NCBI RefSeq assembly: GCF_910589235.1
Contig: NC_060964.1
Coordinates: 7,423,207 to 7,487,206 of the forward strand
Length of the DNA: 64,000 bases
Direction of reading: 5' to 3'
Source: Vespa crabro
Lineage: Eukaryota > Arthropoda > Insecta > Hymenoptera > Vespidae
The first letter of the stretch is position 1. Each line of letters begins with the position of its first letter. The notes under the pieces were generated by a model, which was given only the letters and a program-made list of their open reading frames with translations, searched no databases and was not told where the DNA came from. The position numbers and the translations under genes were made by a program. This document shows positions 23,829 through 37,226 of this stretch, in pieces.

Positions 23829-26799
23829 TTAGGTAAGCTTAATCAAAGGAAAATGTTGATGACAAGAGAAATCAAATACTGGCGGCTCTTTCGAATCCTT
23901 TTTATGTCCGTCAGCCAATAATTTTAGAACCACAAAATTAGTCTTTGCCACTTTTAATAGATCATTGATCTGTAAAATAAAAAAAAGAAAAAAAGGATTA
24001 CAAAATTATAATATTAAAAAATTAAAAAATATAAGATAAGAGCTTTGAATGATATAAACTCTTACCTCGTTCACTGTATTAATATTTGCCGGACAAAGTG
24101 ATAATGCACGTTCTAACATATTTCTAGCTCTATGAAAGTGCCAACAACCTGCCAGATATTGTGTTGCACTCGTGACTTTTTCCTAAACAATAAATAACGA
24201 TCAGATTCACATATAAAATAACTTATACCATAATCGAATATATATATATATATAGGTATATACTAACATTCTTCTTATACATTTGAGCATTGGTCATTTC
24301 TGAGAATTCTTGATAATGAACGGGTGGAGGAGTAAGAAGGGAAGAGAATGGCAGTAACCTATGTTCATATCTTACTCTTTCCGAGTCAAATTGCGTTTCT
24401 GGAAGAGGAATTTTTCCATCCATTCGAAATCCAACCAATGCCTAAAAATATGATTACATGATAAATGTATGATACATGTATAAAGCTCGTTATACATGTA
24501 TATATATATATATACATATATCAATAATCATGATTGTAAAAACTTACTTTGTAGTACCCGCCACAAATATTTTGCATTGCCTGATACATCAGAATTTCCA
24601 AATGATGGGGTCTTGGTGTTGATTTCTTCTTTTTATTTTTGGCACTCTTTTTACCACCCCTACCTTTGTGTGTATCATTATGTACATCTTGTTCAGTTAA
24701 AAAGGTATCTGCCCTTGTAATGGCAGATACTAACCACGCATATAAAAATTCGTGCAGGTACCAAAAAATATAATGATATTCATGTACAGAGTACAATTCG
24801 AGTTCAAAACCGCTTAAGAGATACATAATCATTACACGTAACATATGATACAAAATCCAAGTGCCAAAGCAAGCCCAATGTGACCTTGGTATGTCACTCT
24901 TTAAAGTGTGTAAGTACCCATCTACTCTTTCAGCCTAAAAATATACATGAAATGTGTCTCATCGAAGATCAATTTTAATTGTCATTAAAAGTCGATATGT
25001 ATTCTTACCTTATCCTGTAAGGTCGCAAAATCTTCTAATAAATGCGCTAACTTATCTCTCTGTCTTGCCCTGTTATGTCCAGTTAATTGCAATAAACTTC
25101 CAAACAAAGTAACGCAACGTGAGAAAAAACTATCAACATATTCCTTGGCCTGATGATTTTGAAGTAATGTACTTTTAGGCATTAGTACTGGTGGTGCAAT
25201 AAAATTTCGTGCAGCATCTTTCAAAACATCAGCAAAATTGTGTACACCGAATACACGATTTGTTGTTGGCAAATAAACAATTTGTAACATCGATCGAGAT
25301 AATATGCATGGACTTTGCCGTGAAAATTCTAAAAAAAAGTCCTAAAAAGAAATTCGTTCACTTGACATTTAAATTATGAGCCATCATCCTTTATTACAAC
25401 GCATACTTACCAGTGCTGCATGAAAGCCAGTATGATTAGTGATTTTAGTAACAGTTTTAAATCTATTTAACAATTCATCTAGATATTCTAGAGCCTCAAC
25501 CCGTGGCTTTATCTTAGTATAACGTGGAAAGGTAGGAGGTAATAATCTCTGATTTACCATAGCATCAAAACCCATTATATTCGGATGATCAGCTAATGAG
25601 AAAAATAATAGAAATAAAATAAAAGAAAATATAATCAAGCAAATGAATGATTAATATCAAACTTACAAACTTCGTCAGCCTTTTCCCCACGATTCACTGT
25701 CTTGATCATAACTTGAATCATATCAGAGCAATTTGATAATAATCTTTGACAATCTACTAAATTTTGTTGTAACTGTTCTTTCCGTCCCATCAGAGACAAT
25801 GTTTGATAAAACATCTTTGTAAATCTAATTCTTGCATAAAGTGCTAAACCATCATTGTACTGTACAATGAAAGACAACACTAGTTAATTCGAGAAATATG
25901 AAATATTTCAATCGATAATAATGAAATATTTTATTCATGAAATAAAATAAATTCTCACCTCCTTTTCCGATTCAACATCAACTGGTTTTATTCTACTTTT
26001 TCTATGTAACTCCTCTTCTACTTCTCGCAACATAGATATTGTTTTTTGTTCTGTAATATCCTGTTGTAATCTGTATCCATAGGTAAGACTTTGAAAATCT
26101 TCTTCCTCAAAAACTAAGGCTTTATTAATGCAGTCCTTGATCACTTCAATAATTTTATACACAGCATAGCAGAACGTCTTTAATGGTTTATCCACAATCA
26201 TTGAAGGCTGATGTAAATATAAATTAGTAAAAACTGTTTGTGCTAAGCTATGTCCTTCCAACCAAGACACTATGCAAGAATATGTAGAATCTATAATTCC
26301 AATAACTTCTGCAGGTATTAAATTATCTAATTTAATAGCACCCGTTTCTATAGCCTGTATGAAAGTACAAGGTTTGCTATTCCCTCTATTGCACAACATT
26401 CCTGCATCCATTTTAGGATCCATCATCTCAATGGCTGACATAGCTTCAAAAAGACCAAAGAACTCATTGTGTAAAAGTTCTCCCAGTTCCAATTCTAAAT
26501 AAAAGCATGATCTTATATAAGTACAAATTATCTTTATATAAGTACTAAGATTTATTACTATTATACATTTTCATATGCAGATTATTATGATTTATTTTGT
26601 ATTCATCGTTTATCTTAAATTCAATTTCAATCATACTTTACTTAATTAATTAAAAAATCTTATATATCTTTCAACTATCTCTGCTATAGCACATATCATA
26701 TAAAAAAAAATATGCTTCTCTTAAAGCAATGTTAATCTTTAATTCTCTAAATATATTATACTTTCAGAAAAAAAAAAAAAAAGAATTTACTCTAATTAG

Positions 26800-26874
<75 letters not shown>

Positions 26875-27223
26875 TACACATATATATATATACTGCCTCT
26901 TATTTGATTACCTGTAATAGCTTCGAAGAACTCTTGGGTAATATCTACCCAATTGTAGGAAACTTGATTAAATCTGTAATGCAAATATCCATAAAAATTA
27001 GAAAAAAAGTTCTACTCGAAGCCTAAGAAAATATGTTGTGTATTAGGTTATTTCTCGTGTAACTTATCCGCGATATTAAATTCTATATACGATTTCTTTA
27101 AAATATCATTAACAAGAATATCTTAAAAAATTGCTATCATTATTATTTATCTGTCATAACTTACGACAGTTTTTTATCTTCATTCATATCAACCGAATTT
27201 TCATCCTCCACCATGGTCGCCAT
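23829..27223 (-). CDS. NAA35: N-alpha-acetyltransferase 35, NatC auxiliary subunit (Mak10)
   Basis: Ten exons: 27223-27165, 26973-26912, 26494-25959, 25859-25667, 25592-25411, 25341-25009, 24934-24548, 24441-24268, 24182-24066 and 23969-23829. All are in phase and give 727 residues, close to the human length of about 725. Diagnostic blocks are NWVDIT, FEAMSAIEMMDPKMDAGM, WLEGHSLAQTVFT, VNQRLLPPTFPRY, GHNRARQRDKL, YLLSGFELELYSVHEY, RYEHRLLPF and NFVVLKLL near the end. NAA35 is the scaffold subunit of cytosolic NatC, which acetylates Met-Leu/Ile/Phe-type N-termini together with NAA30 and NAA38. A basic stretch (KNKKKK) in exon 7 matches the family. Start chosen at MATMVEDE, the first in-frame Met before the exon 1 donor. 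It is divergent to KAP3, 804 bp away. Confidence 0.95.
26805..26867. repeat. (TA)n microsatellite in NAA35 intron 2
   Basis: TA run of about 62 bp inside the intron between NAA35 exons 2 and 3, downstream of a poly-A run at about 26768-26782. Confidence 0.93.
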
Positions 27224-28027
27224 TGTTGTCCTAACAGCATCACCAATTGTTAAATTAAAAAAAATATTTTCGACAATAGAGAGACAACCACGATAACGTA
27301 ATTTTACAGTTGGTAAAGGACTACGAACGCTATCTAACCAAAATTCTCTGAAACATTTATGAAGTATATAGAAAAGAAATAATGAATTTTATAAAACATA
27401 TTTATAATATATATTCTTAAAGTTCAATTAAGATTTTAATAAAATGTCTCACAGAAAGAATGAGTAAATTTTTTGAAATAAAGTGTAAATATTTTTTGTT
27501 TGTTTTCTTATCATAAACATCCAAAGCACATTTTCTTTTTTCTGTTTAGGGAAAAGTTTAGTAACACTAAACGGACATCTATATATTTATTCAAGTTTTG
27601 TGACCTGAGATATTCTTTGTGCGCAGTCTCAAACACTAGAACGCAATTGATACACAATCTTTGATTTTATAAAGGGGAAGCAACGCTTGAAAAAAATATT
27701 CTCTTCTCTACGTTTATTTTCCTTTTTTTTTTTTTTTTTCATTGAACAACACAATATAATATTTGTCAATATTGTCGATATTACATTAATAAAAAAAAGA
27801 AGATATACTTTTGTTGGCAACTTATGTTCATAACAATGATATACTGCAAATTTATAGGAAAAAATTTTTCCTGAGAACATTGTATCAATATCAATAATGT
27901 TGGTATTAATGACAACGAGATTGACAGATCGTTTTGACTAAATTTATTAGGATACGCGAGTTTTGTGTTTATTAATTATAATAAAATATTTATATCGTTA
28001 TTTTTGAGAAAAAGGAAAAAATATAAT
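27224..28027. promoter_or_regulatory. Divergent promoter region, NAA35 (-) / KAP3 (+)
   Basis: 804 bp between the two start codons, AT-rich, without an open exon. Both genes must be transcribed outward from here, so their 5' UTRs and core promoters lie inside. I see no clear TATA box or named motif. Whether the promoter is shared cannot be told from sequence. Confidence 0.5.
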
Positions 28028-29533
28028 ATGGATGAAGCAAAATTTTTGAAAAGGTATTACGATATAAATAGTTTTTATATACTTAATATCGATTACACAA
28101 ATATATATCTAGTGTGTTATAAAATTTTGTGATAGTTGTCAGTGCACGTATCTGTCAAAAATTTGGATCAATCAAATATTTATATTATTAATTTATAGAA
28201 AAGTGAGATCTGGAACATTGGATGTACACCCAACGGAAAAAGCATTAGTAATTAATTACGACGTTGAAGCACTCATTTTAGGAGAACTTGGTGATCCTAT
28301 GCTTGGAGATCGCAAGGCAAAACATATATATTTAATTCTATTTTATAATACGAAATAATGTTTCTTTTAAGATTAACTCAATTTATAATTGAAAATTTTC
28401 ATTATAGGAATGTCAAAAAATAATTAGATTAAAAAGTTTAAATGCTGATACTAATGTAGCTTTATTGGCAAAAGAAGTTATGGATAAATGTTCTTTGATA
28501 CACGAATCCAAATTACACGAAGTTGAACAGCTCATTTATTATCTTCAAACACGTAGAACAAATGAGAGTGGTAAGATTTTTTTTATTATAATCTTTTTAT
28601 ATCTTTAATCAATTGTTTGTATATAATATTTATAGGAAATGATAGTGCTAGTCAACTACAAAGACCAACATCTTCTAATTCTATGAATATTGAAAGTAGT
28701 GAATCAGAACGTGCTATCATCAGTAATGTTAATAGTTATATCGAATTATTATATGAAGAGATGTCAGATAAAATAAAAGGATCATCATTGATTCTACAAT
28801 TAGCCCGTGTACCTGACAATCTTTTGGAATTAACTAAGAATGGTAATTTTTACGAATATAATATGAATAAATAAAATTATCATTGTTAATATTAATATCT
28901 TTTTTTTTTTAGATTCATTATTAAGTGCTTTAGCTAGAGTTCTTCGAGAGGATTGGCGACGTAGTATAGAACTTTCAACAAACATCATATATATCTTTTT
29001 TTGCTTCTCAATGTATAGCCAGTTTCATAATATTGTTCTTGAATATAGGGTAAGCATACAAAATATGAATTAGATTAGTATAATTGTTTTGAAAATAATA
29101 CAATGTATTTTACAACATTCATCATATTTTATATTCTTTGACAGATTGGTTCTCTTTGTATGGATATTATAAATTTTGAGTTAAGCCGTTATGATCAATG
29201 GAAGGAGGACATGGAAAAATGTAGACGTCATTTTGAAAATACCACAGGTTTAGTTCTTTTTCCAACTACAAATGATACATGCGATAGAAGAATTAAAATT
29301 ATTGATGATATTTGGAGTACTGATGGTCCTCTGGATTATGAAGTAAAAAGAAGATCTGTAGAAGTTAATTCTAGTGTCAGTGAAAGTGATTTGAAGAAGA
29401 TGAAGGATGAACTTGAAAAAAGTCGCAAAAAATTTAAAAGTTTAACTAAAAAACAAGAACAATTGCTAAGAGGTTAGTTGTAGTGTAATATTGATTTGAT
29501 CAATAAGTAATTTCGTAATTTTCTGTAAGAAAC

Positions 29534-29575
<42 letters not shown>

Positions 29576-29919
29576 GAAAAAATAATCTTTTGTTTTAAAA
29601 ACAGCGGAGACAGGAGATTTCTTACGGAAAAATCTGACATTAGTTATTGGCCAATCCAATATATAAATAAAATCTTTTAATTAAAATTTATATTAATTTA
29701 TATATAATATACATAATTACAGTCGCTTTCTATTTATTATTGAATATTGCTGAAAACATGGATGTTGAAAGAAAAATGCGTAAAAAAAATATCATTGGCA
29801 TGTTGATCAAAACATTGGACAGAACTAACACTGATTTATTAATTCTGGTTGTTACGTTTTTAAAAAAATTATCTATTTTTCGCGAAAACAAGGATATAAT
29901 GGTAAAATTACTATCTGGA

Positions 29920-29955
<36 letters not shown>

Positions 29956-30650
29956 AAAATAACTCATATATGTTTTCAATAATAACAGGCAGAGGATAAT
30001 GTGATTGAGAAACTACCACGACTTCTTCAAAATAACAATATTGATCTTATATCAAGTACATTAAAATTACTCTTCAATTTATCTTTTGACGCAAAGTTAA
30101 GAGCAAGAATGATACGAGTTGGTATGTTACCAAAATTGATAAAATTACTCAGTCATGGTAGGTGTACAATTATCTATAATTATTTTGAGAAATTGTAATA
30201 TATTATTTCCTTTAATTTATCATATAAATTGTTATTATAGGTGATGTCAAAAGCAAAGCTACAATTTTAGGATTGTTGTATCATGCAAGTATGGATGATA
30301 AAGTTAAATCTATGTTCACAAATACTGATTGTATTCCAATGGTAAATATTTTTTAGAAAAAGAATTACTATATTTAGAAAAAAAAAAAACCTACAAATAA
30401 ACAAGAAAAAAATATTAACATTGTAGGTGATGGATATGATTTTAAATCTTGAAGATGAACATTTGAAACAAGAATTAATAGCACTTGGAGTAAACTTAGC
30501 AACAAATGCTAGGAATGCACAGCTTATGATAGAAAATAATCACTTGCAAAACCTTATACAGAAAGCATTCAGAAATCAAGATGCATTGATCATGAAAATG
30601 ATTAGAAATATTTCTCAACATGATTCAGTGAAAGAGAATTTTGTTGTAAG

Positions 30651-30685
<35 letters not shown>

Positions 30686-32235
30686 ATATATCTGATATAT
30701 TATTACTTTACAAATACAGATATTTTAAAAATTAATTTATAAATATGTACAGGAATTTGTAGGTGATTTTGCTATGGCAGTAAATCAATCAGATTCTGAG
30801 GATTTTGTAATAGAAGTTGTTGGTATTTTAGGAAATCTAGAATTATCTGATTTAGATTATTCCCAAATTCTTCAACGATGTAATTTAATACCTTGGATAC
30901 GCAATAATTTAGTTCCAGGTACGAATCGTAATAAAATTTATATATGTATTTTAAATACAAAAATCATATATATATTTTACAGGAAAAGCACAAGATGATT
31001 TGGTACTTGAGGTTGTTATATTTTTGGGCACCGCAGCTAATGATGAAGATTGCGCTCGCTTATTATGCAAAGCAGATATACTTCTATCTCTTATCGAATT
31101 GCTTAAAGGTTTGTAGTAAGTCGTATTTTATTAAAATGATATGTAATAATAATATGGATAATAATTACAGCAAAGCAAGAGGATGATGAAATGGTTTTGC
31201 AAATAATCTATGTATTTTATCAAATTTCTAAACATGATTCAACAAGAGATTATTTAATCCGCGAGACTGGTAATGGTAATAAGCAGTCTACTTTGCTTTA
31301 CTCATTATAAGTCTAATAATAAAATAAAATAAAAAAAAAATCATTAAAAAATTATTATTCAATAAAATACTTATAAAAATTAATTCTCAATTAGGTCATT
31401 ATAAAATAATATAATTAATTTACAGAAGCACCCGGGTATTTAATAGATTTGATGCATGATAAGAATCCAGCAATTAGAAAAGTTTGTGATGCTTGTTTGG
31501 ACGTTATTGCTGTAAGTATTTCTAAAAAGTTGAAAAATTTTAAAAAAGAAAAGATCGATTATTATTAAACTATAAAAATATTTTAGATGTGTGACAAGAA
31601 TTGGGCAGCACGTATAAAAGTAGAAAAATTCCGTTCACATAATCAACAATGGTTGGAAATGGTAGAATCTATTGGGGCAGATGCAGCTACACATTTACTA
31701 CCAGATGAAGATGATAGTCTCTCTCCATTTCTAAGTGGAGAACTTTTAAAACATACCATGTTATTCCCTTCTGGTAACTAATTATCATTAGATTTATGCA
31801 AGCAATTCGTTACATTATTTTGTCATTGCCAATTAATATTATAAGCGTGTAATAAAATAATATTATATAATTCATTTTTCCGTAGATAACTCGGCATTAT
31901 ACAATGCAGACGATGGATTTTCTTTGATGAAAAATTCATCAGGATCATCTGAAAATCTTAGTCGACCAGTTAGCAGGTGATCTTATTTTTTATTATTTTT
32001 TTTTTTTTTTTTATTTTTTTTTTATTTTTATTTATTAAATAGAATATCGATATTATATCGTAATATTTTTAAAATAGCATCATACATTTTTTTCAGGTAT
32101 AGAGATCTCGATGAAATAGGTGAACTTATGGCACGTTCGAAATCACGAATGTCTATTGGCACAAGTTTAGAAGATTCATATTACAGCAACAGAGTTAAAT
32201 TTACTGATCTGGATAATCCTCATGTATTAATATGA
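28028..32235 (+). CDS. KIFAP3: Kinesin-associated protein 3 (KAP3), kinesin-II accessory subunit
   Basis: Seventeen exons, all in phase, 846 residues: 28028-28053, 28199-28316, 28408-28570, 28636-28842, 28913-29049, 29145-29472, 29723-29901, 29989-30157, 30241-30341, 30427-30645, 30753-30918, 30983-31108, 31171-31269, 31426-31511, 31587-31773, 31886-31976 and 32097-32235. Family blocks are VHPTEKALVINYDVEA, GDPMLGDRKECQKIIRLKSL, EYIELLYE-like, NIIYIFFCFS, LLILVVTFLKKLSIF, LLFNLSFD, KMIRNISQHD, YLIDLMHDKN and QWLEMVES. These form the armadillo-repeat body. KAP3 links the kinesin-2 motor pair to cargo and is needed for anterograde intraflagellar transport. Exon 2 ends at AAG with a GC donor (28317), a GC-AG intron. 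Long poly-T runs sit in introns 6 and 7. It is convergent with RPP40. Confidence 0.96.
29536..29569. repeat. Poly-T tract in KAP3 intron 6
   Basis: About 34 consecutive T residues. A similar run of about 31 T lies in the next intron at 29921-29951. Both are intronic on the coding strand and not next to the acceptor sites. Confidence 0.93.
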
Positions 32236-33036
32236 GAGCAAAGTTACATTACATATTATTAATATGTATTTTCTCATGATTCCTATATGTATCAAAGCTT
32301 ATGTTTTTTTCTTATATGCAAAATGTTAGAGTAAGTATTCTACAAAGATGTGTCTCTATTGAAAGAACTATATGACAGAAGTTATATGACAGATTTGTTT
32401 GATCTCGTAGTTATATATATATGTATATATCTAGTGCCTTTCTTCTCTGTTAATTTATAGACATATTTCATTACTCTTCAATTACTAGTCATTTATTTTA
32501 GTTATTATATTATTATATTGCAATTATTCTACATAACAATTGCTATATCACGAAGTAGACGTAAAAAGTTCCAAGAAAGGAATGTAACATTTCTTTAAAA
32601 CTTCTTTATATAAATATCTTTTAAAATATCCAATCTAAGAAATACATAAATATTGGAAGCTAATACCAAAGAGTTTTATATGTAAAATTAAATTGATTTT
32701 ATCAGAAACATAAGAATATTTAAAATAATAATATATCATCGATATCGAATATTTTTTATATGCTTAAAAATTATGATTTAATTTTTTTTTGTTTTTTTTT
32801 TTCTAAATATAGCAGATAAACTGAATATGGCCTTGAACGTAAAATTATTTATAGCACTGTATGATTAGTGCAATAATATATTTAGTAAAGTATAAAAAAT
32901 CATTTGTGAATTATGAATTAATATTTATGTTGGTTTTTTTTTCTTTTATTATTTTTTTGTTAAATGTAATTGGATCTATTTATAAAACTGTATAAAAGAC
33001 TGGTGAATTATTTAGAGCTGCTTATAGAATTAAAAT
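32236..33036. other. Convergent 3' region, KAP3 (+) / RPP40 (-)
   Basis: About 800 bp of AT-rich DNA with no exon. It must carry the 3' UTRs and polyadenylation sites of both convergent genes. I did not identify a unique polyadenylation signal. Confidence 0.6.
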
Positions 33037-34667
33037 TTATAAGGTTATTCTTGATTTATTGTTAGAACATAAACTTTTTCTTATAATACATTTGGCATTA
33101 GGACAAAATAAAACAGTATAACTATTGTCACCATCTGTAAAAAATGTATGTTCTTTCAAATCCCAACTAACAGGACTATCTGAAAATCCTTGCACATGAA
33201 AACTGCACCATGGTAAATTATTTTGTAATGGTACATATTCTCTCATAGCATTATAAATTTGTATAATTCTTCGATTAGAAAAAAATCCTGTATATTGTAG
33301 ATAGTTTACTTGATCTACCAATATATTTGGTTTTGGACATTCATATGTACTTACATATTTTGATGTTTTTTCATTATTTCTAAAAAACCAAAAGAAAATA
33401 TAAATAAAATTATTTGTGTTATTATTTGATATTATATAAATGTTATTTTAAAAAACGATACGTACATTTCTCCAGAAATACTAAAAACTCCAAGCCATTC
33501 AAAAAAGTCATTAACAATAAACCCATCAATGACAGTAGGTATATTAACACGATATTCGGTTCTTTGTGAAACCTTTTGACGACAAAGTGAAACATTATAT
33601 CCATGTTCGTGAAACCATGCAGCAACCGAAGATGGACACGTCTTTTCATCTTAAAATTAAATAATTTGTAGATGAATATGTACTAAATGTCAATGAATTT
33701 ATAGACGAATATATACTAAATGTCAAAATATCATTACCATTAAGAAATGAATTAAATTTACCTGGTGGTTCCCATATTAATATTACATCGAAAATCAGAT
33801 CAAGATGTTTCTCTAATGCTATTTTAACTCGTTCATAATTCTTCTTACCAGGTACAAAATGGTTAGCCGTTAAATCAATTTTCACAACTATGAAAATTGT
33901 GATAAATGCAAAAAAAGAAAAAGTAAATGAATATCAGTAAAAGTTAAAGTATACTAATAATTTTTCTTTCAAACTGTTATTAACTTGTAATATACCATTT
34001 CGCGTATTTGTCTTATAATCAAAAGCAGAATCATTTCCTTCTAATCCAAGTTTTTGAAAATCTTCGCGTATCAATGAAATTATCAAAATACCATTTGGAG
34101 TAACAGCTATGGTATTACATAAATCTATTTTATTTCCAATTGTTAGTAGTGTTAATTCTCCTGTAAAAAAAAAAATTAATACATACTGATACTAAAAGAA
34201 AATGATACGTATAATATACTACAAAGTATATCAATACAACAGAAGGAAATTCCTTTACCCTTTTTAATAAATGCTTCAATAAATTCTTGGTTTAACAATT
34301 CAGAGGTATGAAGGTCTTTAATTTTATAATAATCGCTATCATCTGAAATACAATTTTTCACACTGTCTGGAATATTATTCGATTCCGGAAATATAAAGGA
34401 TACCTATAAAAAAAAAGGGCCAAAAAAAATTGTAAATTAAATAAATTATTTCTTTCTCATGCATATATCTTTTTCTATATATAACCTAAAAATTGTGTCA
34501 TTGTATATAACCTATAACAATGTACAATTTCAATGTCTATTACTTACTACATGATTAAAATAATGTTTGACAATTGTGGCAGGATCATCCGTTCTCTTAT
34601 AATTTATTCTTTCAACATTGATATGATTTCGTGGTGGTTTGAAATCCAATACCTCAGGACATAACAT
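33037..34667 (-). CDS. RPP40: Ribonuclease P protein subunit p40
   Basis: Six exons: 34667-34548, 34403-34259, 34160-33996, 33887-33762, 33649-33466 and 33379-33037, all in phase, 360 residues. The signature is near the C-terminus, where FHVQGFSDSPVSW followed by a charged loop and YTVLFCP matches the VHGFADSPVSW-type block of animal RPP40. The N-terminus (MLCPEVLDFKPPRNH) and the central LTLLTIGNKIDLCNTIAVTPNG segment also fit. RPP40 is a protein subunit of nuclear RNase P, which removes the 5' leader of precursor tRNAs, and of RNase MRP. Its start codon lies 137 bp from a tRNA gene on the opposite strand. Recognition rests mainly on the C-terminal block. Confidence 0.85.
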
Positions 34668-34803
34668 TGTAACTTTATTCTATATTTTTACTTCAAATCT
34701 TTGAATGAAGCACGCCGTTCTGTTTATCATAAATGCATTGATGTTTATATAGCATATAATAGATTAATGCTGAAATATTTAAAAATCAAAGTACCTATCA
34801 GAA

Positions 34804-34876
34804 GCCTCGGTAGCGCAGTAGGCAGCGCGTAAGTCTCATAATCTTAAGGTCGTGAGTTCGATCCTCACCCGGGGCA
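34804..34876 (+). tRNA. tRNA-Met (elongator), anticodon CAT
   Basis: Complete 73-nt cloverleaf. The acceptor stem GCCTCGG pairs with CCGGGGC (one G-T pair), with discriminator A at 34876. The D stem is GCGC/GCGC. The anticodon loop is CTCATAA with CAT at 34837-34839, and the stem has the T-T pair usual for this tRNA. The T arm is GTGAG-TTCGATC-CTCAC. There is no intron and no encoded CCA. The internal A box (about 34811-34822) and B box (about 34854-34864, GTTCGATCC core) are intact. A run of six T begins at about 34879 and would end Pol III transcription. The sequence closely resembles animal elongator tRNA-Met, not the initiator. Confidence 0.97.
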
Positions 34877-34885
34877 GATTTTTTG
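34877..34885 (+). terminator. Pol III terminator of tRNA-Met
   Basis: Run of six T residues two bases after the discriminator base, the standard RNA polymerase III stop signal. Confidence 0.8.
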
Positions 34886-35190
34886 CAATTTTTATATAAA
34901 AAATTGTATTATATATAAATAATAATATAAATAATTTTATCTAATAATTCGTAATTATTTAATTATTTTCTACGTAGTTGTTAAGTTCAAATAAAATACA
35001 ATATTATATCGAATATTGCATACTATTATAGTTATATTTGTTGTCAACAGGGAACGCTACCTACCAGTAGAATTTTAATACACGTTATTATTACTATCTA
35101 TGTATACTTGCTATTCGTATAAATCGTAGTTCTTTTTTAACGAGAAACACGTGGATTTAATAATTTAAATAATATTAATACTGTTTAATT

Positions 35191-35328
35191 ATGGAAACTA
35201 GCAATAAAATACAATACTTGATTGTGGATACAAGTGCTTTTATTAAAAATGCAGCTCTACAAGTAATACAACCAATACTTTCCATTCAAAAAGAATTATT
35301 TAGCAGATTTTATAAACTCTTTTATCTA

Positions 35329-35368
<40 letters not shown>

Positions 35369-37226
35369 TCTATGAAGTATATAAAAATTTATAATTATTT
35401 ATTGTTATCTTAGGATATTGGTGTTAATATCATAACTGACCAAGATGTGGTTAACGAGATAACCAATAAACGACAACTACGAAGGCTAGTTGTACTTCCA
35501 TATGATTTAAATGTTCAAAGTGCATTTCCAGAAAACATTAAATTTGGTAGGTATAAAATTTATTAAGGACTATATTAAAATTTTTAAATTGAAGTATTAT
35601 TCCCTAAGTTATTAAAAGTTTATTATCTTTTAGTTACTGAATTTGCTAAGAAAACAGGTGATTATACAAGTTTATCTGCCACTGATATTAAAGTAATTGC
35701 ACTTACTTATCAATTAGAAAAAGAAAAAGTAGGTACGGAACATTTGAAGGAAACTCCAACCATTGTAAAAACTGTTAACAGTGCAAAACGTAATAAAAAT
35801 CGTTTAAAACCTGTCGTTGGATTTTATATGCCAAAGAAAAAAGTAAGTTTATACACATACATACCATGTATTATATTATATATATTTTATAATAATTTTT
35901 ATATATATTTTGTTTATATATTATAGTTAAATAGAACAAATGGAATTAAAGATAAAGAAAATATAACGCAAAATGAAGAAGAAGAAGTATATGTTGATTC
36001 TCTTCAAGAATATTTAGATCCTATTGATAACGATATTGTAAACGATGTGGATAAGCAAAAGGATAAAGAAAATCCTGAAAATGAGAAAAACGATATAGAT
36101 GAAGAACATCAAAAATACGAAGAAGAAGAAGAAGAAGAAGAAGAAAATGAAGATGACGAAAAAGATGAAATTAAATCAGATGCCACAGAATCTTCTAATG
36201 AATGTGGATCTGATTATGAAACAGCAACATCAGATATAGACTATGACACAGATATTGAAACAGAAGATTTGGCAGATAAATTTTCGAATCTCAATTGTGA
36301 ACCAGATCAATTAGAAATTCAAAGTGAAGATGGAAAGATGCATAATGTAGATGATATTCTTGCACCTATATTAGATGAGGAAGATAAAGATTCATTAGAA
36401 CAGATAAGTGAATGTGAGGATGAATTTGAAGATGAATGTAATAATGATAGTGATTGGATAACACCAAGTAAGTTTCTTAATTTCTCAAGTAAATGTTATA
36501 AAAAAAAATAAGTACATAATTATAAATATTATACTACATAAATATATTAATGATTTTAGGTAATATTAAAAATATGAAAAAACATATGGACTCTGACATA
36601 CTTAAGGAAAAATCAGCAACCGTTGCATGCTTAACAATGGATTTTGCAATGCAAAATGTTTTAATGCAAATTGGATTGAATATAGCTTCGTTAGATGGAA
36701 GAGTAATCAAACAAATGCGAACTTTCATTTTTAGGTGTTATGCTTGTTTCAAAACTACAAGCATAATGACTAAAATTTTCTGTCCAAATTGTGGCAATAA
36801 GACATTAAAAAAGGTTGCAATTTCATTAGATGACAATGGCAAACAACAAATTCATATTAATGCGCGAAGACCACTTTCGGCCAAAGGAAAGAAAGTATGT
36901 CTCAAAATAATAATAAGTGAATACGTTCATGTATAATGAATAAATATAATATTTTCCTTTTCTAGTTTTCATTGCCAACGCCAAAAGGTGGAAAACATGC
37001 AAATAATCCAATACTTTGTGAGGATCAACCTTTGCCTCAACAACGTATTTCAAAACTGGCAAGAACAAAAAATGATCCACTATATGAAGATTATATAGCA
37101 GGATTTTCTCCATTTGTTACGCGAGATGTATATTCAAAATCAGCTATGTTAGGTATTCGATCAAATGGTGCTGTTAAATATTGGATGAAGAGAAATCCAA
37201 ATGAATCTAGAAGAAAACAAAAATGA
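35191..37226 (+). CDS. NOB1: RNA-binding protein NOB1, 20S pre-rRNA endonuclease
   Basis: Six exons: 35191-35262, 35414-35546, 35634-35842, 35927-36467, 36560-36894 and 36966-37226, in phase, 516 residues. It opens with a PIN domain (LIVDTSAFI with the metal-binding Asp at residue 13, then LRRLVVLPYDL and SLSATDIKVIALTY). A long acidic, Glu/Asp-rich linker follows in exon 4. A zinc ribbon comes next (RCYACFKTT then FCPNCGNKTL, about residues 376-400), and then the LPTPKGGKHANNPILCEDQP block and a basic tail. NOB1 cuts at the 3' end of 18S rRNA in late cytoplasmic 40S maturation. The upstream tRNA ends 314 bp before the ATG. The length is somewhat greater than in human because of the acidic linker. 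Confidence 0.96.

Noticed and set aside
34804..34876. tRNA-derived SINE head
   Set aside because: The cloverleaf is intact, with a correct discriminator base and an immediate T-run. No SINE body or A-rich tail follows, so it is a real tRNA gene.
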